DNA from: [Flexibacter] sp. ATCC 35208
GTDB lineage: Bacteria; Bacteroidota; Bacteroidia; Chitinophagales; Chitinophagaceae
DNA length: 64,000 nucleotides
Direction: 5' to 3'
Assembly: GCF_001975825.1 (NCBI RefSeq)
Contig: NZ_MTKN01000016.1
Location: forward strand, 81,597 to 145,596
Below the pieces are notes generated by a model. That model was given only the letters and a program-made list of their open reading frames with translations, was not told the origin of the DNA and did not search any database. Positions 43,613 through 51,617 of the stretch are shown in pieces; within the stretch, counting starts at the first letter, position 1, and each line of letters opens with the position of its first letter. The position numbers were made by a program, and so were the translations under genes.

Positions 43613-44751
43613 AGCAAGCTTTCGACACCGTGCGCCAAAGATCTGTGAGCATATGCGCGCCTTTACAAACAGAGGATTATGTGGTACAACCAGTGGTAGA
43701 TGTGAGTCCGCCCAAGTGGCATTTAGGCCATACTACCTGGTTCTTTGAAACATTTGTATTACAGCCAAATTTAAACGGCTACCAGATATTTAATACTGAT
43801 TACAACTTTGTATTTAATAGCTACTATGAATCCGTAGGTGCGAGAGTTATTCGTACAGATCGGGGAAATCTTAGCAGACCAGGTGTGGCGGATGTATACC
43901 GTTATAGGGAATACGTAGATAAAGAAATGGGTAAATTACTCGCACAGGATATATCCAAAGAATTACACGCACTGATCACTTTAGGTTTAAATCATGAAGA
44001 ACAGCACCAGGAATTACTTGTCACTGATATAAAATATATCTTAGGGCACAATCCTTTGTTCCCCGCTTACCAGGAGGACTACAATTTCAAAGAACAGCCG
44101 GTGGCCAGCAGTCATTTCATTGCTTTCCCGGCAGGTATCTACGAAATCGGTTATACCGGCGAAGGTTTCTGCTTTGACAACGAACTGAACAGACACAAGG
44201 TGTACCTGGAAGAATTTAGTATCAGCAGTGCGCTTGTCACGAACGCTGAATACCTGGAATTCATGAAGGCTGGCGGTTACACGGACTTCCGTCACTGGCA
44301 CGCCGAGGGATGGGACTGGGTAAAAACCAATAAGATCAACGCCCCGCTTTACTGGCATGAAGTAGATGGTGACTGGATGAATTACACTTTAAAAGGATTC
44401 AGGGCCATTGACCCCAGCATGCCACTGGCGCATATCAGTTATTACGAAGCCGCTGCTTTCGCGGCATGGAAAGGATTGCGCCTTCCTACAGAAAATGAAT
44501 GGGAAGCCGCCGCACCGCAACTGGCGTGGGGAGAAAGATGGGAATGGACAGAAAGTGCGTATCTTCCTTACCCCGGTTTTGTAAAAGCACCCGGCGCTAT
44601 CGGCGAATATAACGGAAAGTTCATGGTGAGCCAGATGGTACTGAGAGGCGGCTCTGTAGCCACTCCACCGGGACATAGCCGGATCACTTACCGAAATTTT
44701 TTCCATCCGCCACTGAGATGGCAATATACTGGCATCAGATTAGCTAAATAA
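43603..44751 (+). CDS. egtB: Ergothioneine biosynthesis sulfoxide synthase EgtB
   Basis: A 382-residue non-heme iron enzyme. The N-terminal DinB-like bundle supplies the iron histidines: WHLGHTTWFFE (residues 39-49) and NHEEQHQELL near 132-136. The C-terminal formylglycine-generating-enzyme-like domain has LPTENEWEAAA, RGGSVATP and YRNFFHPPLRWQYTGIRLA. EgtB joins a thiol to trimethyl-histidine (hercynine) with O2 to give a sulfoxide. No egtA or egtC is present in the window, so cysteine may be the sulfur donor, as described for some EgtB types; that is inference. The length is slightly short for the family. It overlaps the transporter gene upstream and is followed by egtD. Confidence 0.92.
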   Translation: MELKQAFDTVRQRSVSICAPLQTEDYVVQPVVDVSPPKWHLGHTTWFFETFVLQPNLNGYQIFNTDYNFVFNSYYESVGARVIRTDRGNLSRPGVADVYRYREYVDKEMGKLLAQDISKELHALITLGLNHEEQHQELLVTDIKYILGHNPLFPAYQEDYNFKEQPVASSHFIAFPAGIYEIGYTGEGFCFDNELNRHKVYLEEFSISSALVTNAEYLEFMKAGGYTDFRHWHAEGWDWVKTNKINAPLYWHEVDGDWMNYTLKGFRAIDPSMPLAHISYYEAAAFAAWKGLRLPTENEWEAAAPQLAWGERWEWTESAYLPYPGFVKAPGAIGEYNGKFMVSQMVLRGGSVATPPGHSRITYRNFFHPPLRWQYTGIRLAK

Positions 44752-44778
44752 TTCTCATTCAACAATTAAGTTTACATT

Positions 44779-45771
44779 ATGGCTACCACCTCTGTAATGA
44801 ATGCTTTCACTGTATTGACCCCGAAGCTGGAACAATTGCCCGTTTTTCATCGTGATGTACTGCAGGGATTGAATGCAAAAGATAAATATCTCGACGCTAA
44901 GTATTTTTATGATGACAACGGAGACCGCATCTTTCAGCGTATCATGGCTTGTCCGGCATACTACCCGACGAATTGTGAGATGGAAATTATGCAGGAACAA
45001 TCCGCGCAGATCAGTGCGCTGATTGCATCGCTCACAGATACTTTCGATGTTGTAGAACTGGGTGCAGGCGATGCGACCAAGTCCGTACACCTCTTACAGG
45101 AATTACTACATATAGATCACTCTTTCACTTACTACCCCATTGACATAAGTGCAAATGTGATCAGTCAACTGGAGCAAAACCTACCTGAGCGCTTACCGGG
45201 GTTGCAGGTACATGGGCTGCACGGTGAATATTTCGAGATGCTGCGTATGGTACAGACGCTATCGGCAAGACCTAAAGTCGTACTATGTATGGGTGGCAAT
45301 ATCGGCAACTTCACCCCTGCAGAAACCCGTAAGTTCTGCCGCCAGCTGCGCAATTATTTACAACCCCGCGATATGTTGCTCACAGGTTTCGATCTGAAGA
45401 AGCATCCGCAGATTATTCTGAATGCGTACAATGATTCAGAAGGTATTACGCGCGAGTTCAACCTGAACCTCCTCACCAGGATTAACAGGGAAATGGAGGC
45501 GGATTTTGACCTGTCAAAATTCGACCACTATCCTACTTACGATCCGGGTACAGGCGCCTGCAAGAGTTATCTTGTGAGTTTGGAGGACCAGGAAGTGCAT
45601 ATTTTAAATAAGACGATTGAGTTTAAAAAGTACGAAACGATCTATATGGAGATCTCACAGAAGTATAGTCTGGATGAATCAGAGAAACTGGCTATACAGG
45701 CTGGCTTTGAGCCCATCGCGCACTTTACGGACAGGAAAGGTTGGTTTGTAGATAGTTTATGGCAGGCGTAA
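44779..45771 (+). CDS. egtD: L-histidine N-alpha-methyltransferase EgtD
   Basis: A 330-residue methyltransferase. The SAM loop is FDVVELGAGDATKS near residue 92, followed by YYPIDISANVISQLE and LCMGGNIGNFTPAETR near 170. The start has the typical GLNAKDKYLDAKYFYDDNGDRIFQ. EgtD trimethylates histidine to hercynine using three SAM, the first committed step of ergothioneine synthesis, in the cytoplasm. It starts 28 bases after egtB and ends the operon at a strong terminator. Confidence 0.95.
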   Translation: MATTSVMNAFTVLTPKLEQLPVFHRDVLQGLNAKDKYLDAKYFYDDNGDRIFQRIMACPAYYPTNCEMEIMQEQSAQISALIASLTDTFDVVELGAGDATKSVHLLQELLHIDHSFTYYPIDISANVISQLEQNLPERLPGLQVHGLHGEYFEMLRMVQTLSARPKVVLCMGGNIGNFTPAETRKFCRQLRNYLQPRDMLLTGFDLKKHPQIILNAYNDSEGITREFNLNLLTRINREMEADFDLSKFDHYPTYDPGTGACKSYLVSLEDQEVHILNKTIEFKKYETIYMEISQKYSLDESEKLAIQAGFEPIAHFTDRKGWFVDSLWQA

Positions 45772-45783
45772 AATAAATTCAGA

Positions 45784-45823
45784 AAAAAGGGGGCGTCTCA
45801 GAAATTCGAGACGCCCCCTTTTT
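45784..45823 (+). terminator. Strong terminator after egtD
   Basis: Sixteen-base perfect arms (45784-45799 and 45808-45823) rich in G/C in the middle, with an eight-base loop and a T-run. The A-run on the left side lets it also stop transcripts from the convergent PLP-enzyme gene. Confidence 0.88.
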
Positions 45824-45975
45824 CTTTGAAAATGTTTTCATTCCACGTTGGAGAATTCCATCTTTCATGAATGTTTTATTCGGGTACCTACCAGATGGAG
45901 AGAATTTTCGTACATGCCATTCTCATGGCCCTCCAGTTATTTATGATACATCCCCGTTTCTTTTTGGTGGATGCC
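45814..45975. repeat. Dispersed imperfect repeat, copy A
   Basis: The segment around 45818-45881 (TTTTTCTTTGAAAATG, later TCTTTCATGAATGTTTTATTC) recurs with few changes at 56932-56996. A second block, from TACCTACCAGATGGAG at about 45885 to about 45975, resembles the stretch at about 56864-56940. So the same two sub-blocks occur in both places, in opposite order. Both copies directly follow a strong terminator. Confidence 0.5.
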
Positions 45976-45979
45976 TCCC

Positions 45980-47164
45980 TTATGGATTTGCAAATAATGA
46001 TTCCAGCGCATCCAGCAAAATATCAATTTCATCTTCCGTATTGTAATAATGCGGGGATATGCGCAGCGCCCAGTTCACGCCCTTTGATTTAAAATCGATC
46101 AACGCACTGGATGTCACACTAATGGCTGTATTTATATTTCGCTCACGCAGTGAAGTCAACAGCCATTGCGGATCACTGACAGGTGCAGACAGGGTGATGA
46201 TACTGGCCAGTTCCTTTCCTTTATCTAACAACGTTACACCCGGCAGGGATTCCAGCCGTGGACGCAATAACCCGCACAGGTATTTATTCCGGTCCGCAAT
46301 ATTTTGTAACCCGATTTCATTGGCATAATGTACAGCGGCATAACCACCTGCTATCAATGCATAAGACTGCTCCCAGTCCTGAAAGCGTTTTGCATCCGAT
46401 GCCGGAATGAAGGTATCATCATCCGTCCAGGTAGCTGCATACATATCTAAAAACAACGGATACCAGGGTTTATGCAATATCCTGTCAGACACATATAAAA
46501 ATCCCGCACCCCTTGGTCCACGCAGGTATTTACGCAGCGTAGCACAAAGAAAATCACACCCCATCTCTTCTACATCCAATGGTAATTGTCCGGCTGACTG
46601 ACACGCATCTACGAGATAAGGTATGTCCAGTTCACGGCATACTTTTCCTATTTCCGCCACAGGCTGGATTAAACCGGTATTTGAAGGAACGTGTGTGAGT
46701 GACACGAGCCTGGGATTTCTATCACGAATTAATGATGCCATGTGATCCACATCCACACCACCTTCCGGCATACTATGTGCACGTACCAGCTCTATTCCAA
46801 ACCGCTCTTCCAACGAGAGGAACTGCAACTGGTTACTCGCATAATCTTCATTGGCAATTACCACCACATCTCTCTTTTTAAATGGAATGCACGAAAGCGC
46901 CCGCGCAAAACTGTTTGTCGCGCTGCTGGTAAATGCAATATTCTTCGCAGAAGCATTCAGCAATCTTCCTGCGGCCAGATAAAAACGGTTAAGGGCAGTT
47001 GCATTAGCTGCCGCCGTTTCATAACCTCCACAATTAGCTTCTTCAGCAAGATAATCCTGCATGGCCTGCAATACCGGGTAAGGTGGTAAAGCAGCGCCGG
47101 AATTATTAAAGTGTACTTTGGTCTGGCAGCCGGGTGTATCTGCCCTTAGGTTAGCGATGTCCAT
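45980..47164 (-). CDS. Class V aminotransferase-fold PLP enzyme, EgtE-like candidate
   Basis: A 394-residue PLP enzyme. VHFNNSGAALPPYPV opens the fold, TSSATNSFARAL binds phosphate, PYLVDACQSAGQLPLDV carries the Asp and His-position residues, and the Schiff-base Lys lies in ATLRKYLRGPRGAGFLYVS near residue 225. The RKxLRGPRGxGFL pattern is shared with EgtE, which lyses the C-S bond of the EgtB sulfoxide to form ergothioneine, but also with isopenicillin-N-epimerase-like and cysteine-desulfurase-like relatives. It is convergent with egtD across a terminator, not in the same operon. With EgtB and EgtD next door, EgtE is the leading hypothesis. Confidence 0.85.
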   Translation of the reverse strand: MDIANLRADTPGCQTKVHFNNSGAALPPYPVLQAMQDYLAEEANCGGYETAAANATALNRFYLAAGRLLNASAKNIAFTSSATNSFARALSCIPFKKRDVVVIANEDYASNQLQFLSLEERFGIELVRAHSMPEGGVDVDHMASLIRDRNPRLVSLTHVPSNTGLIQPVAEIGKVCRELDIPYLVDACQSAGQLPLDVEEMGCDFLCATLRKYLRGPRGAGFLYVSDRILHKPWYPLFLDMYAATWTDDDTFIPASDAKRFQDWEQSYALIAGGYAAVHYANEIGLQNIADRNKYLCGLLRPRLESLPGVTLLDKGKELASIITLSAPVSDPQWLLTSLRERNINTAISVTSSALIDFKSKGVNWALRISPHYYNTEDEIDILLDALESLFANP

Positions 47165-47173
47165 GGTATTTAT

Positions 47174-47647
47174 TTATTTCCACGCCCCCAGCATTCTTCT
47201 CACAGCCACAATTTCGCCGGTATGGTAACTGTTATGATCAGCAATCAGCAGTGCTTCGCGGAAGAGGTGTTGCCCATCTCCATGTGTAAAGGGCTCGAAA
47301 AGATCTGCATCAGGTCGTTTGAGCAATTTAATAAATTCTGCGCAATCCTTTTTGATCTGGGTGATGCTGTGCTTCCAGGCTTCGTCGTCTTTGGGCGCCG
47401 GCTCCCTGGGCCAGTAACCTTCTGGCCAGGGTGGGGACTGGTGACCTGGATTTTTTGAGAACTCTAATATATCCCATTGGGCAATGCGAATGTGTTCTAC
47501 CAGTTGCCAGATGCTGTAAGGCATATTTTCCGGTACGACTCCTCTTATTTTTTCAGGTACCCCGTTGACGGCATCTTCGAATGAGATATGGGCATGACTG
47601 CCTGTGAGGAGCTCTTCTAATGATTTAATGACTTCTTTTTGTACCAT
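47174..47647 (-). CDS. DinB-like four-helix bundle protein
   Basis: A 157-residue protein of the DinB/YfiT-like superfamily. Metal-ligand candidates are His in LWQLVEHIRIAQWD near residue 52, and ADHNSYHTGEIVAVR near 138-142. Members are often metal-dependent thiol transferases or of unknown role; the name does not mean DNA polymerase IV. The gene lies nine bases upstream of the PLP-enzyme gene on the same strand, so the two form an operon. A link to low-molecular-weight thiol chemistry is suggested by context only. Confidence 0.82.
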   Translation of the reverse strand: MVQKEVIKSLEELLTGSHAHISFEDAVNGVPEKIRGVVPENMPYSIWQLVEHIRIAQWDILEFSKNPGHQSPPWPEGYWPREPAPKDDEAWKHSITQIKKDCAEFIKLLKRPDADLFEPFTHGDGQHLFREALLIADHNSYHTGEIVAVRRMLGAWK

Positions 47648-47700
47648 GATTTGCTTTTTGGAATAGGCGTCAAACAGGGTGCCAAGCCGGCAAAGCTTCG

Positions 47701-47830
47701 GTGTAGCTTCGCTACAACTTCGCTACCAAAAGGTCACTATAAGGGCACCTCATTATCCCTTGGATATTGAAGTGCCCTTATAGTGACGTTATAGTGTCCT
47801 TATAGTGACGTTATTATATCGAAGCTACAC
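47701..47830. repeat. Nested inverted and direct repeats between dinB-like and tetR genes
   Basis: Outer inverted repeat: 11 bases at 47701-47711 against 47820-47830. Inner inverted repeat: GTCACTATAAGGGCAC at 47733-47748 against 47772-47787, loop 23. Direct repeat: CCTTATAGTGACGTTA at 47776-47791 and 47798-47813, a 22-base period. No ORF explains it. Confidence 0.65.
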
Positions 47831-47860
47831 TATAGCTTTACTATGACTTTGCTATTGCCA

Positions 47861-47892
47861 TTTGTTTACTTACTAATAAGTAAGTATCTTTG
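47861..47892 (+). promoter_or_regulatory. tetR-fabF promoter with an embedded palindromic operator
   Basis: TTTG at 47861-47864, a 20-base spacer and TATCTTTG at 47885-47892 match the Bacteroidota promoter exactly. The palindrome ACTTACTAATAAGTAAGT (47868-47885; arms of seven bases, four between) fills the spacer and touches the -7 box. A TetR dimer bound there would block RNA polymerase. The start codon at 47898 lies five bases after the box. Confidence 0.75.
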
Positions 47893-47897
47893 CTCCC

Positions 47898-48449
47898 ATG
47901 CAGGACACCAAAGAAAAAATAGTCGACCTGGCTGACCAGCTGATCAAAACAAAAGGCTTTAACGCCTTCAGTTACAAAGACATATCCGATCCGCTGGCCA
48001 TTAAGAATGCCGCAGTTCACTACTATTTCCCCACCAAGGCCGACCTTGGCATGGCCGTCATTGACCAGGAAATCACCTGGATGAATAACGGAATTGCCAA
48101 TTGGGAAGCCCTGCCGGAAGATAAGCAGCTGCGCCACCTCATTGCCTCTTTCGAAAACAAATGCAATTCCCACATGGTCTGTATCATGGGATCCCTATCC
48201 CCGGATTACAATACGCTGCCTGAAAATATGCAGGCGCGCCTGCGACAATTCAGTGCTTCTGTCATAACCTGGGTTACAGAATGTCTCGAAAACGGACAAA
48301 AAAAGGGTATCTTTCACTTCAAAGGCACCGCCGGGGACCGGGCATTATTAATCGTTTCCAACCTGCTCGCTTCTCTCCTCCTCAGCCGTGTTATGGGAGA
48401 AACCGCATTTGAAAAAATCAGCAAACAATTATTAGACGATATTTTATGA
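47898..48449 (+). CDS. TetR/AcrR-family transcriptional regulator
   Basis: A 183-residue repressor. The N-terminal DNA-binding part is TKEKIVDLADQLIKTKGFNAFSYKDIS with the recognition helix KNAAVHYYFPTKADLG (about residues 30-50). The all-helical ligand domain follows (MVCIMGSLSPDYNTLPENMQ). The gene overlaps fabF by four bases (ATGA), so both are made together. The palindrome in its promoter indicates negative autoregulation and thus control of fabF; the ligand could be an acyl compound, but nothing in the sequence shows it. Confidence 0.9.
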   Translation: MQDTKEKIVDLADQLIKTKGFNAFSYKDISDPLAIKNAAVHYYFPTKADLGMAVIDQEITWMNNGIANWEALPEDKQLRHLIASFENKCNSHMVCIMGSLSPDYNTLPENMQARLRQFSASVITWVTECLENGQKKGIFHFKGTAGDRALLIVSNLLASLLLSRVMGETAFEKISKQLLDDIL

Positions 48450-49678
48450 AAAGAGTAGTAATCACCGGCTTAGGCGCGATCACGCCTATCGGGAATCACG
48501 TGAAAGCCTTCTGGGACAATTTGCTGGCGGGCAAAAGCGGCGCTGCGATGATCACAAAATTCGACGCCAGTAAGTTTCGAACGCAATTCGCCTGCGAGAT
48601 CAAGGACTATGATCCTTTACAATATTTAGATAAGAATGATATCAGGAAAACGGATCCGTTTACCCAATACGCACTCATTGCCGCCCAACAGGCGGTAGAC
48701 GATTCAGGCATTGACTTTGCCACCATGAACCCCTTCGATACAGGGGTGATCTGGGGTTCTGGTCAGGGTGGTATGCAGACCTTCGAAGAACAGGTAAAAG
48801 AATATGTGGAGAATAATTTCCAGCCGCGTTTCAATCCTTTCTTTGTGCCAAAATTAATTGCGAACATGGCATCGGGTATGATCTCAATCCGCTTCGGGTT
48901 AATGGGGATCAACTATACCACCGTATCTGCCTGTTCTACCAGCAATACGGCCATCATGGATGCACTCAATTACATTCGCTGGGGCAAGGCCAAAGTGATC
49001 ATCACCGGTGGTTCTGAAGCGCCGATTACGGAGGCTTCCGTAGGTGGATTCTGTGCCATGAAAGCTATGTCGCAGCGCAACGGAGATCCTGCCCATGCAA
49101 GCAGACCATTTGATACAGGCAGAGATGGATTCGTGATGGGTGAAGGCGCCGGTGCACTGGTACTGGAAGAATACGAACATGCGGTAGCGAGAGGTGCACA
49201 CATCTATGCAGAAGTAGCCGGTGCTGCCATGACTGCTGATGCCTACCATATGACCGCTACACACCCGCAGGGACTGGGTGCCTACGAAGCAATGAAAAGA
49301 GCGCTGGAAGATGGTGGTTTAAACCCCTCTCAGGTAGATTATCTGAACGCACACGCGACCAGTACACCCGTAGGGGACCTAAGTGAAATTGCGGCCATTA
49401 CCAGGCTGCTTGAACCATCTGTCGCCATCAGTGCCACCAAGTCTATGACCGGTCACCTTTTGGGTGCTGCGGGTGCTATAGAAGCAATTGCTTCTATATT
49501 AAGTATCAAAAATGGAGTGATCCCACCTACCATCAATACGACTGAACTTGACCCTGCTATTCCGGCAGGACTCAATATCATATTAGGTAGTGCAGTAAAG
49601 AAAAAGGTAAACGTCGCAATGAGTAATACCTTTGGTTTTGGAGGTCACAATGGCATTGTGGTCTTTAAAGCTATATAA
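48446..49678 (+). CDS. fabF: Beta-ketoacyl-ACP synthase II (FabF-type)
   Basis: A 410-residue KAS II enzyme. It opens MKRVVITGLGAITPIGNHV. The catalytic triad is visible: Cys in TVSACSTSN near residue 162, His in NAHATSTPVGD near 302, and His in KSMTGHLLGAAGA near 337. GFGGHNGIVVF closes the fold. The enzyme condenses malonyl-ACP with acyl-ACP in fatty-acid elongation. No acpP or other fab gene is adjacent, whereas housekeeping fabF usually follows acpP. Coupling to a tetR gene therefore suggests a second, regulated copy, for membrane adjustment or a specialised acyl product. That is inference. Confidence 0.9.
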   Translation: MKRVVITGLGAITPIGNHVKAFWDNLLAGKSGAAMITKFDASKFRTQFACEIKDYDPLQYLDKNDIRKTDPFTQYALIAAQQAVDDSGIDFATMNPFDTGVIWGSGQGGMQTFEEQVKEYVENNFQPRFNPFFVPKLIANMASGMISIRFGLMGINYTTVSACSTSNTAIMDALNYIRWGKAKVIITGGSEAPITEASVGGFCAMKAMSQRNGDPAHASRPFDTGRDGFVMGEGAGALVLEEYEHAVARGAHIYAEVAGAAMTADAYHMTATHPQGLGAYEAMKRALEDGGLNPSQVDYLNAHATSTPVGDLSEIAAITRLLEPSVAISATKSMTGHLLGAAGAIEAIASILSIKNGVIPPTINTTELDPAIPAGLNIILGSAVKKKVNVAMSNTFGFGGHNGIVVFKAI

Positions 49679-49684
49679 AAATAA

Positions 49685-49924
49685 TCAGCCTTTGAGAGTA
49701 CCGCCTCTCAAAGGCTTTAACAGATCCATCAACCCATTCAGCCTGATCTCGTACATCGTACTTAGCAACATCCCCAGCTTTCCCTTCGGCCATCCTTCCC
49801 GATTAAACCACTCCAGGTAAGACACCGGCAAATCGCACAGCAATACATCCTTATACTTTCCAAAAGGCATTCTCATCGTTACCAACTGTTTAAAAATCTC
49901 CGGATCCGGTCCTGCTATTTCCAT
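49685..49924 (-). CDS. DUF3820 family protein
   Basis: A 79-residue protein. The family pattern is TMRMPFGKYKDVLLCDLPVS, then YLEWFNREGWPKGKLGMLL. The biochemical role is not established. It converges on fabF with a six-base gap. A hairpin lies within its last codons. A TATATTTG box is found 15 bases upstream of the start. Confidence 0.8.
   Translation of the reverse strand: MEIAGPDPEIFKQLVTMRMPFGKYKDVLLCDLPVSYLEWFNREGWPKGKLGMLLSTMYEIRLNGLMDLLKPLRGGTLKG
49688..49715. terminator. Hairpin shared by the convergent fabF and DUF3820 ends
   Basis: Ten-base perfect arms (GCCTTTGAGA at 49688-49697 and complement at 49706-49715) with an eight-base loop. It lies inside the last codons of the DUF3820 gene and 10 bases past the fabF stop. 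The T-tracts are weak. Confidence 0.55.
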
Positions 49925-50310
49925 AAGCTTACTTTTTGCAAATATATTTTTTTGAATTTAAATCCATTTTTTTGACACTTCCGTATATACTTTCATTATT
50001 AAAAAATATCTATATCTGTCTAAGCAGATATATTGGAATAAAGGGACTTTTACAAGCGCTGCCGATATGGCGACAATACATTAAGTGACAAATTAACGAA
50101 TTCATTACCAATTTAATATCTGGAAATAGTCGTGTGAATCTTACTTGCAGTGTCTATACCTATTTGCAACAGCTTTGTACAAAAAGGCACATTTTCATTT
50201 TGCATTTTTGTGAACTTTTTGATTTAAACATCCCCCCAGAAGAGTGGTTATGAGAATAGCCGGTTGCAGATATTTATGTCTGTAACCGGTTTTACCTTTT
50301 TCAGGCCATT
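49925..50310. other. 386-base divergent intergenic region with two hairpin elements
   Basis: The minus strand has TATATTTG (49939-49946), a probable -7 box for the DUF3820 gene. An 8-base inverted repeat (TATATCTG at 50011-50018, complement at 50025-50032) may be an operator. A hairpin with a T-rich tail lies at 50260-50301. No ORF is seen. Confidence 0.5.
50260..50301 (+). terminator. Terminator-like hairpin just before the PAS kinase gene
   Basis: Arms CCGGTTGCAGA (50260-50270) and its complement with one wobble (50279-50289), an eight-base loop, then TTTTACCTTTTT. It ends about 10 bases before the kinase start codon at 50311, so it could attenuate the gene or end a small upstream RNA. Confidence 0.45.
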
Positions 50311-51612
50311 ATGACGCTTAAAAAAAAAACCGGGGCAATGGAGCAAGAGATCAGGCAGAGCAAAGCCGAATTGTACGAATTACTACTGCGATATATTCAT
50401 TCTAAACAAGCCGAAAAGGATCTCCTTGAAGGAGATGATCTGAGTATGGACCTGTTGAGGAATAGTATTACCACACTAGGCGAGCGGCTCAGAGAAGTAG
50501 AAAATAAACTCGCTGCCACCGAAAAACTATTAAAGTTATCACAGGAATCATATTCCAGCCTGGTGGGCGAAATCCAGGACTATGGGATCATCACCCTCGA
50601 TCCTGATGGAAATATCCTGACCTGGAACAAGGGTGCGGAACGTATCAAAGGGTACACCGCACAGGAAATCACAGGCAAAAATTTCAGGATGTTTTACACA
50701 CCAGCTGCCAGAGCTGAGTGTATACCTGAAAAGCTCTTATCCACCGCTATCCAGGATGGTCGCGTTCAAAACGAAGACTACCGGGTGCATAAAGACGGTA
50801 CCCTGTTCTGGAGTAGTGTGACCATCACTGCCCTTCGCAATAATGAAGGTGAGTTAACCGGGTTTATCAAAATTACCCGCGACCTCACCGAGCGGAAACA
50901 GATGGAAGACCAGACCCAGTTATACCTTCGTAAACTGGAAGTGGAAAACCGGGAGCTGGAACAATTTACCTACATCGCCTCCCATGATATGCAGGAACCA
51001 TTACGCTCTATCAGCACATTGGTAGAACTGGTGGCCACGGAATATACCGGCAAACTGGATGAAACTGCGGACAACTACCTTCGCTTTATCCGCCAGTCAA
51101 GTAATCGCATGAGTGACCTGATCAAAGCCCTGCTGGACTACTCACGTATCGGCAATGTGAAGCAGAAGGAGGCTGTAGATTGTAACCAGATCATCCTGAC
51201 GGTAGTAGACGATTTGCGCACAGCCATACACGAGAGCAAGGCACAGGTGATTATGGAAAACTTACCTATCGTTCATGCCTACCCAATAGAACTGAAATTA
51301 TTATTTCAAAATCTGTTGAGTAATGCAATTAAGTTCAGACAGCAGGATGTGCCTCCTGTGATCCGCATTACCTGTGTGAAAAGAGAACATGAATACGAAT
51401 TCATGTTTTCAGACAATGGGATCGGCATCGCACCTCGTTATCAGGAAAAGGTATTTGAGATCTTTCAACGCCTGCACAATAAACTCCAATACGAAGGCAC
51501 AGGCATTGGACTGGCTCACTGTAAAAAGATCGTTTCCCTCCACGGAGGCGAGATCTGGCTTACCTCCACACCAGGCGTAGGGAGTCAATTTTATTTTACA
51601 ATTTCAGCATAA
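50311..51612 (+). CDS. PAS-domain sensor histidine kinase
   Basis: A 433-residue cytoplasmic kinase with no membrane segment. A Lys-rich start and a coiled-coil-like helix (about 10-85) lead into a PAS domain (about 85-200: YGIITLDPDGNILTWNKGAE, GFIKITRDLTERKQME). HisKA follows with phospho-His near 224 in YIASHDMQEPLRSI, then HATPase (NLLSNAIKF, FSDNGIGIAP, EGTGIGLAHCKKI). The ASHDMQEPLR box is that of kinases often paired with short receiver proteins, and such a receiver is encoded six bases downstream. The signal is unknown; the PAS pocket may hold a small ligand. Confidence 0.92.
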   Translation: MTLKKKTGAMEQEIRQSKAELYELLLRYIHSKQAEKDLLEGDDLSMDLLRNSITTLGERLREVENKLAATEKLLKLSQESYSSLVGEIQDYGIITLDPDGNILTWNKGAERIKGYTAQEITGKNFRMFYTPAARAECIPEKLLSTAIQDGRVQNEDYRVHKDGTLFWSSVTITALRNNEGELTGFIKITRDLTERKQMEDQTQLYLRKLEVENRELEQFTYIASHDMQEPLRSISTLVELVATEYTGKLDETADNYLRFIRQSSNRMSDLIKALLDYSRIGNVKQKEAVDCNQIILTVVDDLRTAIHESKAQVIMENLPIVHAYPIELKLLFQNLLSNAIKFRQQDVPPVIRITCVKREHEYEFMFSDNGIGIAPRYQEKVFEIFQRLHNKLQYEGTGIGLAHCKKIVSLHGGEIWLTSTPGVGSQFYFTISA

Positions 51613-51617
51613 ACCAC

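Noticed and set aside
47174..47647. DNA-damage polymerase DinB
   Set aside because: The protein is the 157-residue DinB/YfiT-like helical bundle, unrelated to DNA polymerase IV.
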